Origin: Gemmatimonadales bacterium
Lineage (GTDB): Bacteria > Gemmatimonadota > Gemmatimonadetes > Longimicrobiales > Gaopeijiaceae
Assembly: GCA_007692605.1 (NCBI GenBank)
Contig: REBS01000081.1
Span: 19,849 to 83,848, forward strand
Direction: 5' to 3'
DNA: 64,000 nucleotides
The position numbers and the translations under genes are program-made. The notes under the pieces are model-generated. The model did no database searches and was not told the origin of the DNA. It was given only the letters and a program-made list of their open reading frames with translations. This document shows, in pieces, positions 17,298 to 26,316 of the stretch. The first letter of the stretch is position 1, and the number at the start of each line of letters is the position of its first letter.

Positions 17298-17948
17298 TCA
17301 TCGCGGTATCTCGAAGGTGGGTGTGCGCGCCTGGTAGCGCTGAACCGGCAGCCCGAGGGCGCGCACGAGGAGGCGCCGGAAGCCGCGGCCCAGGGCGCTC
17401 CCGACCTGTTCACCCCCTTCGACGGCCGCGCCCAGGTCCCCCTGCAGCCATCGGCGCAGCTCGTCGATATCCGAGAGCGAGAGGGTCTCGACCTCGACGC
17501 GCCCCAGGTAGTAGTAGCGCCCTTCGCGCAGGGGTCGGAGGGGAACCGTGAGGTTGGCCTGCAGGAAGGCGAGGGCCGCGTCGGGCGACAGGACATTCCC
17601 CTGGTCGCCGTCTGCGGTCTCGACCAGGAACCGATTCGACAGGGGGTCCTGGCGAACCGTCGCGCGCCACTCGAATCGGCCATCCTGGGAGTCGAAGAAC
17701 TGGTCGCGCCAGAGCTCCACGACGATCTGGATGCGAACCGGAAGGCCGGACTCCAGCGAGCGAATCGTCCCCCTCGTGGTGAGGATCGGACCCAGCACGG
17801 CTTCGACCCGTCCGTCGCTCCCCTGCAGGCGGAGCTCCAGCGGGGGCGGCGCACTCTGGGCAAGCAGCCCGGTCGCAGCGGTCGGCCCCACCACCGTCGA
17901 GGCCAGCAGAAGCGCCACAAGCGCCAACCAGATACAAGAGGGGAGCAC
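17298..17948 (-). CDS. DUF4390-like hypothetical protein with signal peptide
   Basis: N-terminal signal sequence; LESGLPVRIQIVVELWRDQF and REGRYYYLGRVEVETLSLSDIDELRRWL resemble DUF4390; context next to NtrY/NtrX-like genes. Confidence 0.55.
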   Translation of the reverse strand: MLPSCIWLALVALLLASTVVGPTAATGLLAQSAPPPLELRLQGSDGRVEAVLGPILTTRGTIRSLESGLPVRIQIVVELWRDQFFDSQDGRFEWRATVRQDPLSNRFLVETADGDQGNVLSPDAALAFLQANLTVPLRPLREGRYYYLGRVEVETLSLSDIDELRRWLQGDLGAAVEGGEQVGSALGRGFRRLLVRALGLPVQRYQARTPTFEIPR

Positions 17949-17953
17949 GGGTC

Positions 17954-19705
17954 TCAGAACCCCCGCGCGAGCCGCATGAAGAAATTGAGTCCGCGGTCCC
18001 GTCGGGACAGCGGATAGGCCCAGTACATCCCGAGCGGACCGAGGGTGAGGCCCGCCCCGATATCGGCCCGCAGCGGGCTGTCAGTCCTGGGGTCGATCAG
18101 CGAGTCCCCGGGGTGCGCCCGCCCGCCTCCGACTCCACCGAACACCGTCCAGCCCGGCTGGAGGAGAACCTGGGAGCCCAGCTCCCAGTCGGTCCGGTTC
18201 TCGGCATCGGGCTTCCACGAGAAGGGCAGATACCCGTGCAACTCCGCCTGAAAGAGGCCCACACGGTCACACCCGTAGGCCGGATGGCGCTGCTCTCCCC
18301 CGAGCTCGTCGACGAGCCCTGCCCGGGCGTCGCAGTCCACCGAGAACCTCCGGTGGCCCGGGAGGGACCCTTCTCCACCCAGGGTACGCTGGAACTGGGG
18401 TGCAAGGGGGTTGCCATCGACGGAGCCGGCCAGCAGAAGCCGAACATTCAGCCGGGTATTCGGACCCAGGCGGTTGTAGCGCCGTAGGTCGAGGGTGAGG
18501 TCGGTGGCGAGGGGGAAGCCCGCCGAATCCTCATCGAAGTTCAGCCCCCGCAGGCCCTCGCTGACCGTGGTCGCCTCGGGGAGCTGAAGCCCTCCGCCGA
18601 CACGCCGGCGGAGGTCGGCTTCGGCGAGCCAGCCGGTCGAGGGTTCGCGCAGGTCATCGCGCGTGTCCACCGCGAGCCCGAGAGCCAGGGTGCGCACGGA
18701 ACCTTCGGCGATCAGCGGCTGGGGCCTCCAGGGAGTCTCCTGGTCGCGCAGGGTCCACGGGTTCCGGATCTGGGCCGGCCCATGGTTCTCTTCGCGGTAC
18801 TCGATGCGGGCCCGAAGAGGTCGATCCAGCGGGTTGAGTTCGAGGAAGGTCGACCAGCCGGAAGCCTCGAAGTAGTCCCTGAAGTCACGCCGAAGGAAGA
18901 AGGTGGTGAACGAGGCTTCGGGGTTGCCGATGCCGCGCGACTCGATAGGGCGGGTCTCGGAGTGAAGGATCAGCCCCATCCGGCCCTCACCGCTTCCACC
19001 GAGGTCCTGGCTGACCGAGAACCGGTAGCCGAGATTCTCACTGTCGAGTTCGAGCCCCGAGGCGGAGCGCCAGAGTCCGAAGGCTTCGACCTCGGTCGGA
19101 TTCCGGCCCCCGCTCCGAAGCACGGACCCGACGTATAGGGGGAGCCCCTCGGTCCGATTGTAGTTGCCCGCCGACCGGATCGTGGGGCGAAGGGTGGCGA
19201 ATCCGAGATCGGCCTGGAGGAAGGGGGCCAGATCCCTCGCCGGAAGCTCCTCAGGCTCGATCCGGTCTCCCCGGATCCGGAAGCGAAGGGGGGCGGCATA
19301 GGCCCGGATCGGCCCCGACACCGTGGGGTCGTCGGCGGGCAGGAGCCTGCCCCCGATAATCAGGACCGAGCCTTCGATCCGCCCCTCTCCGACCAGGCTC
19401 AGGTCGCCATTGACCACCAGGACGGGTCCCTCCACGACCCCCGCGACCCTCAGCTCGCCGCCGAGCACTCCCAGGGCGCCGGTCAGGCGGGTGCCCGCGG
19501 GAATCCGGGTCCCCCCGGCCGCCCGGAGGGTCCCCGGATCGTTCAGGAAGTCGAAGGCCTCCTGCCGCACCTCCTGCGGGAGGGCTCCGCCGACCGGGGT
19601 GACCTGGGCCTGGAGCGGGCGTGGAAACAGACCGGTGCCCAGTGTGGCGAGCACCACTGAAACCAGAAGGAGGGTACGCCCGGGATGCGATGGGATTCCA
19701 GACAT
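17954..19705 (-). CDS. Surface-antigen/Omp85-like beta-barrel protein with N-terminal polymer-forming-like repeats
   Basis: Signal peptide MSGIPSHPGRTLLLVSVVLATLGTGLFPRPLQAQ; repeats ALGVLGGELRVAGVVEGPVLVVNGDLSLVGEGRIEGSVLIIGGRL; barrel-like C half ending in an aromatic-rich strand. Confidence 0.65.
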   Translation of the reverse strand: MSGIPSHPGRTLLLVSVVLATLGTGLFPRPLQAQVTPVGGALPQEVRQEAFDFLNDPGTLRAAGGTRIPAGTRLTGALGVLGGELRVAGVVEGPVLVVNGDLSLVGEGRIEGSVLIIGGRLLPADDPTVSGPIRAYAAPLRFRIRGDRIEPEELPARDLAPFLQADLGFATLRPTIRSAGNYNRTEGLPLYVGSVLRSGGRNPTEVEAFGLWRSASGLELDSENLGYRFSVSQDLGGSGEGRMGLILHSETRPIESRGIGNPEASFTTFFLRRDFRDYFEASGWSTFLELNPLDRPLRARIEYREENHGPAQIRNPWTLRDQETPWRPQPLIAEGSVRTLALGLAVDTRDDLREPSTGWLAEADLRRRVGGGLQLPEATTVSEGLRGLNFDEDSAGFPLATDLTLDLRRYNRLGPNTRLNVRLLLAGSVDGNPLAPQFQRTLGGEGSLPGHRRFSVDCDARAGLVDELGGEQRHPAYGCDRVGLFQAELHGYLPFSWKPDAENRTDWELGSQVLLQPGWTVFGGVGGGRAHPGDSLIDPRTDSPLRADIGAGLTLGPLGMYWAYPLSRRDRGLNFFMRLARGF

Positions 19706-19746
19706 TACGGATTCACTCCAGGGTTCGTGGGTGCGGTTCGGGTAGG

Positions 19747-21105
19747 TCATGGTTCGAGCTCCAGCCGGCTCATGCGTCGATACAGGTTGCCGCGATCGGT
19801 CTGGAGCTTCCGGGCGGCTTCGGCCACATTCCCTTCGGCGGCCCGCAGCGCGCCCTCGATGAGTGCCGCTTCGTAGTCGTCGAGGCGGGTGCGCAGGGAG
19901 CGCTCATCGTCGTTACGGTACCCCGGGTCGACCCGCGCGCTTCCTCGAGCCTGGGGGAGGAGCGAGAGCACGAGGGTGGCGTCGACCTCTTCTCCGGGGT
20001 GAAGGATCGCCGCTCGCTCCAGAAGGTTGAAGAGCTCCCGCACATTGCCGGGCCACCCGTAGCGCCGCAGCTCCCGGAGGGCGTCCTCGGTGATCCGGGG
20101 TGCGGGAATCCCCTGTCGGGCCCGGAGCCGGTTCAGTCCGTGCTCGACGAGATCGGCCAGGTCCTCGGGGCGCTCTCTCAGGGGGGGCATGGTGATCGGC
20201 ACCACCTCGAGGCGGAAGAGGAGGTCTTCGCGGAAGCGACCGTCCGAGACCGCCGCCCTCAGGTCGATGTTCGTGGCGGCAAGCACCCGCACATCGACCT
20301 CGACGGAGTGCTGGCCTCCGACCCGCTGGATCCGTCCGGTCTCGAGGGTGCGCAGGAGCTTGGCCTGGGCCTCGCCCCCCAGGTCCGCCACCTCGTCGAG
20401 AAAGAGGGTGCCCCCATGGGCCAGCTCGAAGCGGCCCCTCCGGCGCTCCGTGGCTCCCGTGAACGCGCCCTTCTCGTGCCCGAACATCTCGCTTTCGACC
20501 AGGTCCCGGGGGATCGCGGCCGAGTTCACCCGAACGAAGGGTCCTCCCTTCCGATTGGAGAGGGCGTGGATGGCCGCCGCCGCCAGCTCCTTGCCGGTTC
20601 CGCTCTCGCCGGAGATGAGCACGCGCGCCTGGGTGGGGCCCACCTTTCGGATCGTCTCCCGGATCGCCTCCATCTTAGCACTGCTCCCGACGAGCCGGGT
20701 TCCGGGGCCCATCTCCTCCTGCAGCGCCCGACTCAGGTCGCGGGCCCGTCCCACCTCGAGGGCCGCCCGCAGGGTCAGGAGAACCGACTCGGGGGTCAGC
20801 GGCTTCTCGAGGAAGTGGAAGGCGCCCCGATGGGTCGCCTCGACCGCGTCGCCCAGGCTGGCCTCCCCGCTCATCATCACGACGGGGGTGCCGGGTACCC
20901 GCTCCAGGAGCCGGGGGAGAAGATCCAGTCCCGACTCACCCGGGAAGACCAGGTCGAGGAGGATCGCCTCGGGGGCGGCCTCGCGGACGGTCTCGAGCGC
21001 CGAGGCGCCGTCGGCGGCTTCGGTCACGTCGAAGCCCTCGGATTCGAGCAGTGCCCGAAGCATGCGTCGGAGATTTCCCTCGTCGTCGACGATCAGGATG
21101 CTCAT
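19747..21105 (-). CDS. Sigma-54-dependent response regulator, NtrC/NtrX family
   Basis: REC (ILIVDDEGNLRRML, LLDLVFPGESG), AAA+ Walker A ISGESGTGKE, GAFTGA loop (EKGAFTGATERRRGRFE), C-terminal HTH (NVAEAARKLQTDRGNLYRRM). Confidence 0.93.
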   Translation of the reverse strand: MSILIVDDEGNLRRMLRALLESEGFDVTEAADGASALETVREAAPEAILLDLVFPGESGLDLLPRLLERVPGTPVVMMSGEASLGDAVEATHRGAFHFLEKPLTPESVLLTLRAALEVGRARDLSRALQEEMGPGTRLVGSSAKMEAIRETIRKVGPTQARVLISGESGTGKELAAAAIHALSNRKGGPFVRVNSAAIPRDLVESEMFGHEKGAFTGATERRRGRFELAHGGTLFLDEVADLGGEAQAKLLRTLETGRIQRVGGQHSVEVDVRVLAATNIDLRAAVSDGRFREDLLFRLEVVPITMPPLRERPEDLADLVEHGLNRLRARQGIPAPRITEDALRELRRYGWPGNVRELFNLLERAAILHPGEEVDATLVLSLLPQARGSARVDPGYRNDDERSLRTRLDDYEAALIEGALRAAEGNVAEAARKLQTDRGNLYRRMSRLELEP

Positions 21106-22349
21106 TCGGATACTCCGTCGGGGGAGATGGTGGGGGGAAGCTCGATCCGGAATTCGGCTCCCCCTCCGTCGCGGTTCCGGGCGCTCACCTGCCCCCTGTG
21201 CGCCAGGATCACCTGTCGGACCATGGGGAGGCCGAGCCCGGTTCCCCTCCGCTTGGTGGTGAAATCGGGCTCCCATATCCGGTTCAGCTCCCCCTCGGGC
21301 AGGCCCGGCCCCCGGTCGCGAATCCGCAGGGTCGCGCCCCCGTCGCCCCGAGGGGTCAGCACGACCTCGACCGGCTCCTCGGTACCCGAGGCCTGGGCGG
21401 CCTCGATCGCGTTGGCGATCAGGTTCCGGACCGCCCGTTCCAGCGCGGTGGGGTGCCCTTCGACGAGGAGTTCGCCGTCGACATCGAGCTCGAGGCGCAC
21501 CCCCCCTTCGGCGCTCCCGGTGTCATCGAGCCGCAGTCGGCGGTGCAGTCCGACCAGGAGCTCCGCCAGGTCCACCGGCGAGGGAGGACCGTCGGGGGGG
21601 CGACCGAACTGGGCGAAGCTGCGCGCGAGCTCGTCGAGGCGCTGGATCTCTTCGGTGAGCACACGCCCGGCCTCGGCGGTGCGCTCGTCGGGCGAGGCGG
21701 CCACGGTGCGGGCGGCCATCGCCATCGGGGTCAGGGGGTTCTTGAGGTCGTGCGCCACCCGGCGTGCCATCTCGGTCCAGCTTCGGGTCCGCTCCCGCTC
21801 GAGTTCACGGTTTCGGGCTTCGCGCAGCGACATCTCCATGCGGCGCAGCGCGTCACGCAACGTCTGGTACTCCCGGATCGCTCCCGATCCACGCCCCTCG
21901 CCGGGAGAAGGTGGCAGGGTGTCGCCGCGCCCGAGCGCCTCGGCCCAGCGGACCAGCTCGCGCACCGGCTCCGAAAGGCTACGCGAGACCCGGGTCGCGA
22001 CCAGCAGCGCGATCGCCGAGGCCAGGATCAGGATCGCCAGGGTGATCGCGGGCAGGAGGTAGAGGATACGCTCTCCGACCATGGTGAAGAATCGGGACAG
22101 GCGCACCGACTCCGAGAGCTGCTCCCGGTGGCGTTCGGCGGCGGCCTCGACGGCCGGACCCGCCGCCACCTCGTCGAGTCGATCAAGGAGCTCACTCCCC
22201 GATTCCGCGACCTGCCCCCAGGGCCCGGCCGTGCCCGTGGTCACGACGGCCTCCCGGAAGGCCAGCGTTCCCCCGAGAAGGAGGAGTCCCGACGGGATCA
22301 CCGCAGCCAGGAGGAGGGCGATGAAGAGTCTGGTCCGAAGGGTGGGCAT
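21102..22349 (-). CDS. Membrane sensor histidine kinase, NtrY-like
   Basis: Two TM segments, HAMP-like region, H-box MARRVAHDLKNPLTPMAMAARTV, N-box AVRNLIANAIEAA, G-box IRDRGPGLPEG / GTGLGLPMVRQVI. 4-bp overlap with the regulator gene. Start inferred. Confidence 0.88.
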   Translation of the reverse strand: MPTLRTRLFIALLLAAVIPSGLLLLGGTLAFREAVVTTGTAGPWGQVAESGSELLDRLDEVAAGPAVEAAAERHREQLSESVRLSRFFTMVGERILYLLPAITLAILILASAIALLVATRVSRSLSEPVRELVRWAEALGRGDTLPPSPGEGRGSGAIREYQTLRDALRRMEMSLREARNRELERERTRSWTEMARRVAHDLKNPLTPMAMAARTVAASPDERTAEAGRVLTEEIQRLDELARSFAQFGRPPDGPPSPVDLAELLVGLHRRLRLDDTGSAEGGVRLELDVDGELLVEGHPTALERAVRNLIANAIEAAQASGTEEPVEVVLTPRGDGGATLRIRDRGPGLPEGELNRIWEPDFTTKRRGTGLGLPMVRQVILAHRGQVSARNRDGGGAEFRIELPPTISPDGVSE

Positions 22350-22600
22350 AGCGCTGGCCGGCTCCCTGGCCGAAGACGGGAGGAAGTCCCACATGGTGCA
22401 GCGTCGCGGAGGCCACGTTGCATTGGATCACTGCTCCGTACACCCGGGCGACCCCGGTGCCGGACGGGACTTCGGCGACCCTGCACCAACAGATGAAAAA
22501 GCTCGACTCATGCGGCCCCGCGGGCAAGGACGCCCCCGGGTCCGCTCGCTCGGACCACCGTCGCAGCGGTTCGGCGCCGGCCCCATCCCGGCGGCTACGA

Positions 22601-24466
22601 TCAGTCCGGCGCCGGTGGACGGGGACGCAGGCATTCGGGGCAGTACCTCCAGTCCTCGTGCAGTCGCCGGCTGCACACGCAGTGCCGCCCGAGCGGGGTG
22701 CCGCAGCCCGGGCAGCCGCGGGCCTCGGGGGGGACGGGGGTACCGCAGCGGGAGCAGGGGCGCGCTTCGCCCGGATCCCGGTGGAGTACGCGGGCCACCT
22801 CGTGCGGGGTGGTGATGCCCTCCGCCACCTTCCGGCGGGCGTCGTCGGCCATGGTTCCCATCCCCTCCTCGCGCGCCTGCCGCCGCAGCTCCCCCGTGCC
22901 GGCCCCCGTCATCACCTTCTCGCGCAGCCTTTCGGTCATCGTGAGCAGCTGGAAAACCCCGGTCCGACCGCGGTACCCCTCGTGGCACGCCCCGCAGCCG
23001 CGGGCGTCCCCCCGACAGGCCCGGCAGCAGCGCCGCAGCAGGCGCTGTGCGACGATCCCCGCCAGGCCGCCCGCGACCAGGTGCGGGGGCACCCCCATCT
23101 GCAGGAGGCGGGTGATGCCTCCGGGGGCGTCGGTGGTGTGGATCGTCGAGAGGACCAGGTGCCCGGTTACCGCCGCCGCCATGACGATCTCGGCGGTCTC
23201 ACGGTCGCGTATCTCCCCGACCATCAACACGTCGGGGTCCTGGCGCAGCACCGCCCGCAGGGCGGCCGGGAAGGTGAGTCCGGCCCTCGGCTGGACCTGC
23301 ACCTGGTTGACGCCCTCGACCCGGTACTCGATCGGATCCTCGAGAGTGACCACGTTGAGTCGCGACCGATCCAGCTCGCCGAGGGCTCCGAAGAGGGTGG
23401 AGCTCTTTCCGCTCCCGGTGGGCCCCGCCGTGAGGATCACTCCGCCGCCGGATTCGAGCAGGCCGCGCAGGCCGGCCAGCGTCCCGGAGGCGAGGCCCAG
23501 GCCATCGAGATCACCGGGAACGGCGGTGGGGTCCAGGATCCGGAGCACTGCCTTCTCGCCTCCCTCGACGGGGAGCGTCGAGACCCGCAGGCTGAGCCGC
23601 CCGGTCCGGTGCGTGAAGGCGAAGCCCCCGTCCTGCGGTCGTCGTCGGACGGCAATGTCCATCCCCGCGACCACCTTGATGCGGGAGAGCAGCGTTCGAC
23701 GAGCCTCGGGGCCGATGTCGGACATCCGGCGCAGCACGCCGTCGACGCGTTCGCGCACGACGAGCCCCTCGGGCCCGGGCTCCACATGGATGTCGCTCGC
23801 GCCATTCGAGATCGCACGCTCGAGCAGCGCATTCACGAGCCGACCCATGGAGCTCTCGCCACCGTCGGTCCCGGACGAGGCTGCTCCCGAAGAACCTTCG
23901 GTTCGAGTGGGCTCCCGGCCGTGCCCGGATCCGCGCACCGGCGCCGAGGTCGGACCGGGTGCACTTCCGCTCGCGGGTCCACTCGCGTGCCCGGTCGCGT
24001 CGGGGTAGGCCTCTTCGAGCGCGCGGAGCAGGGCGGACGGATCGGTCAGCACCACCTCGACCCGGCGCCCCGCCCGAAACTGCAGCTCGTCGATCGCGGC
24101 CAGGTCGAGGGGGTCGCCCATCGCCACCTCGAGCGTCCGGGGGCCGAGCGCCAGGGGGAGCAGGAGTCGGCGCCGGGCGACTTCGGCGGGAAGGAGCGCC
24201 ACCGCCTCGGGCGCGGGCCGCAGCGGAGGGGAGCGGTACTCGAGCCCGAGCTGCCGGGCCAGCGCACCCATCACCGCGCCCTCCGGGGCGAGTCCGCGCC
24301 GGATCACGATCTCGCCCAGCCGCTCGCCGGATCCGTCCTGCAGGCGAAGCACCTCTTCGAGCTCGTCAGAGGTGAGTTGGCCCTCGGCGACGAGGAGGGC
24401 TCCCAGGAGGCGACGCGCGGAAGTAGACACGCCTGCACGTTCTCGCGAGCTGGAGGGCGCAGCCAT
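22601..24466 (-). CDS. GspE/PilB-type secretion ATPase with C-terminal double zinc-ribbon-like tail
   Basis: T2SSE N domain (LGALLVAEGQLTSDELEEVLRLQ), Walker A LTAGPTGSGKSSTLFGAL, VTLEDPIEYRVEGVNQVQV, VGEIRDRETAEI, tetra-Cys arm; tail CSRC..CPGC..CVC..CPEC. Start inferred. Confidence 0.88.
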   Translation of the reverse strand: MAAPSSSRERAGVSTSARRLLGALLVAEGQLTSDELEEVLRLQDGSGERLGEIVIRRGLAPEGAVMGALARQLGLEYRSPPLRPAPEAVALLPAEVARRRLLLPLALGPRTLEVAMGDPLDLAAIDELQFRAGRRVEVVLTDPSALLRALEEAYPDATGHASGPASGSAPGPTSAPVRGSGHGREPTRTEGSSGAASSGTDGGESSMGRLVNALLERAISNGASDIHVEPGPEGLVVRERVDGVLRRMSDIGPEARRTLLSRIKVVAGMDIAVRRRPQDGGFAFTHRTGRLSLRVSTLPVEGGEKAVLRILDPTAVPGDLDGLGLASGTLAGLRGLLESGGGVILTAGPTGSGKSSTLFGALGELDRSRLNVVTLEDPIEYRVEGVNQVQVQPRAGLTFPAALRAVLRQDPDVLMVGEIRDRETAEIVMAAAVTGHLVLSTIHTTDAPGGITRLLQMGVPPHLVAGGLAGIVAQRLLRRCCRACRGDARGCGACHEGYRGRTGVFQLLTMTERLREKVMTGAGTGELRRQAREEGMGTMADDARRKVAEGITTPHEVARVLHRDPGEARPCSRCGTPVPPEARGCPGCGTPLGRHCVCSRRLHEDWRYCPECLRPRPPAPD

Positions 24467-24551
24467 GGCGAGAGCGGCCGGAGTCGACGCAGCGACGGTC
24501 GGGGTCGGTGGCGGTCGGTGACTGCGGGGCACCGGCGACCGTGCGCCGGAG

Positions 24552-25502
24552 TCAGTCTCCTCCCAGCGCCCCCAGGATCGCGGGAGCCAGGTCGGTCAGC
24601 CCGACCAGCGGGGGAAGGCGGGTCAGTCGCGCGGCTGGCCCGACCGCGAGCCCCAGCGCGGGGTTGCGGGTGTGGCCCGCCTCGATGTCTTCGAGGTTGC
24701 CGTGATCCGAGGCGATCAGGAGGAGCGCGTGGGCGGGCAGGGCGGCGAGCAGTCCTCCCAGGAAACGGTCGACCCGCTCGAGGGCGGCGATTCCCCCGGG
24801 CATGCCACCCCGGTGGCCGGCGGTGTCGGTGGCGTAATGCGCGAAGAAGGTGAGACCGCCGGAGCCCGCGATCGCCGCCAGGTTCGCCCCGGCGCGCCGG
24901 GCGTCGATGCGGGGGATGTCGTCGCGCCCCGTGTACCGTCGCCAGCCGTCGTTCACGATTTCGGAGGCGAGGGCGCGGCCTTCGATCAGCTCGTCGGGCC
25001 CCGCGGTCAGGACCCCGGCCATGTGGGCGGCCAGCGCCGGAGCGGCCACCCGCCTGGAGGGGAAGCCTTCGGGATAGCCCGGGGGGTAGGCGTTGGCGAA
25101 GCGGACCGGGTGGCCCGCCTCGCGGGCGAGACGCAGGACACTTCGCTCGCGCAGGAGCTCGCGCAGCCCGACCGGGGGCCACGGACCGAAGTGGCCTCCG
25201 AAGAGGTGGGCTGCGTTTTCGCCGGTGAGGATCGACAGCTGGCCGGTTCCACTCTGGGGGAGCCCGTCGATCCCGAGCGTGGCGTCGAGAGAGAAGAGTC
25301 GGGTCGCGCGTTCGGCCGAGGGTCGAGGGCCGCTGGGGTCCGGCTCGAGTGCCGGATGCCCGAGGTGCGGAGGAAGGCCTCCCAGAAGCTCACGGAAGGT
25401 GGGGAGATGCGCCTGGAGGAAGGGGTTGCGCAGGGGGTCCGGATCGCCCAGCCCGACCCCGTCGAGGAAGACGAAGAGGAGTGGGCCCGGGGGGTCCGAC
25501 AG
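24552..25502 (-). CDS. Alkaline-phosphatase/phosphoglycerate-mutase superfamily metalloenzyme, probable CTG start
   Basis: Manual minus-strand translation extends the tracked 165-aa ORF about 150 codons upstream: LSDPPGPLLFVFLDGVGLGDPDPLRNPFLQ...SLDATLGIDGLPQSGTGQLSILTG...FGPWPPVGLREL...; then FFAHYATDTAGHRG and IASDHGNLED. Confidence 0.75.
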   Translation of the reverse strand: MSDPPGPLLFVFLDGVGLGDPDPLRNPFLQAHLPTFRELLGGLPPHLGHPALEPDPSGPRPSAERATRLFSLDATLGIDGLPQSGTGQLSILTGENAAHLFGGHFGPWPPVGLRELLRERSVLRLAREAGHPVRFANAYPPGYPEGFPSRRVAAPALAAHMAGVLTAGPDELIEGRALASEIVNDGWRRYTGRDDIPRIDARRAGANLAAIAGSGGLTFFAHYATDTAGHRGGMPGGIAALERVDRFLGGLLAALPAHALLLIASDHGNLEDIEAGHTRNPALGLAVGPAARLTRLPPLVGLTDLAPAILGALGGD

Positions 25503-25505
25503 GGA

Positions 25506-26057
25506 TCAGCTCCCCGGACGCAGGTCCATCGTCACCTGAACGGCGATGTGGCCCAGGTCGGCGCGGGCACGGATCGCTTCACGGACGCGGGGCTCGATCT
25601 TGCCGTAGGCGCTCATGACGCCGTTTCGGAGATGGCCGCGGAGGAGCTTGAGGGCGTTGGCGTCGACCCGGGTGACCCCGGTCTCCTTCTTGAGCTCGGC
25701 CATGTGAATCGGGAGGATCTCGAAGGGCGAGACCCCGATGTCGTCGGAGCGCTCGTGGTCCATCCAGTGGATCGAGACCGAGACGTCGCCCCGGGCGTGC
25801 TGGTTGTGGATGTCGCCGATGGCCTGGAAACGCTGGGCGAGACGGCGCATCTGGTGCGACGATGCCGCCTCGGTGTAGGCCTGTTCGACGAGTGCGAAGA
25901 CACGGCGCAGACGTTCGGTGGAGGTGCTGCCGGGGGCCGGAACTTCGGTGCCGAGCTGTCGCGCCGATGCTTCCCGCACGAAGTCGCTCACGTCGTCCCG
26001 GCTTCGTTCCCGGTCGATGTTGTCGAGGATTCGGTCGGGGTTCGTACGGAAGCTCAT
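25506..26057 (-). CDS. Hypothetical protein, 183 aa
   Basis: MSFRTNPDRILDNIDRERSRDDVSDFVREASARQLG...; same frame and immediately upstream of the metalloenzyme; no family recognised. Confidence 0.6.
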   Translation of the reverse strand: MSFRTNPDRILDNIDRERSRDDVSDFVREASARQLGTEVPAPGSTSTERLRRVFALVEQAYTEAASSHQMRRLAQRFQAIGDIHNQHARGDVSVSIHWMDHERSDDIGVSPFEILPIHMAELKKETGVTRVDANALKLLRGHLRNGVMSAYGKIEPRVREAIRARADLGHIAVQVTMDLRPGS

Positions 26058-26316
26058 GGACCACTCCGGTGGTAGGTTGGAGGATGTTGTTTCGTGCCTA
26101 CTGGACGATAACCCGCGCCATCGCATCGGGCCAGACGCCCGAGGCCGGCGCGCCCGACGCTCTTCGGGTGTGCCCTTGCACGGTGGGCGCGGCAACTGGA
26201 AATTCCGGACTGCTTCTACCCGCCAGCCCCGGTCCGGTTGCCGGCACCCGGATGCGCAGCCGACCGACGTGCGACCTGCGGGTCGCGTCTCGAGACTCAG
26301 AAGGCTTCCGAAACCG

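Noticed and set aside
25007-25393. 128-aa minus-strand ORF over the N-terminal half of the metalloenzyme
   Set aside because: Ser/Arg/Pro-rich shadow frame; the frame ending at 24552 carries the superfamily motifs instead.
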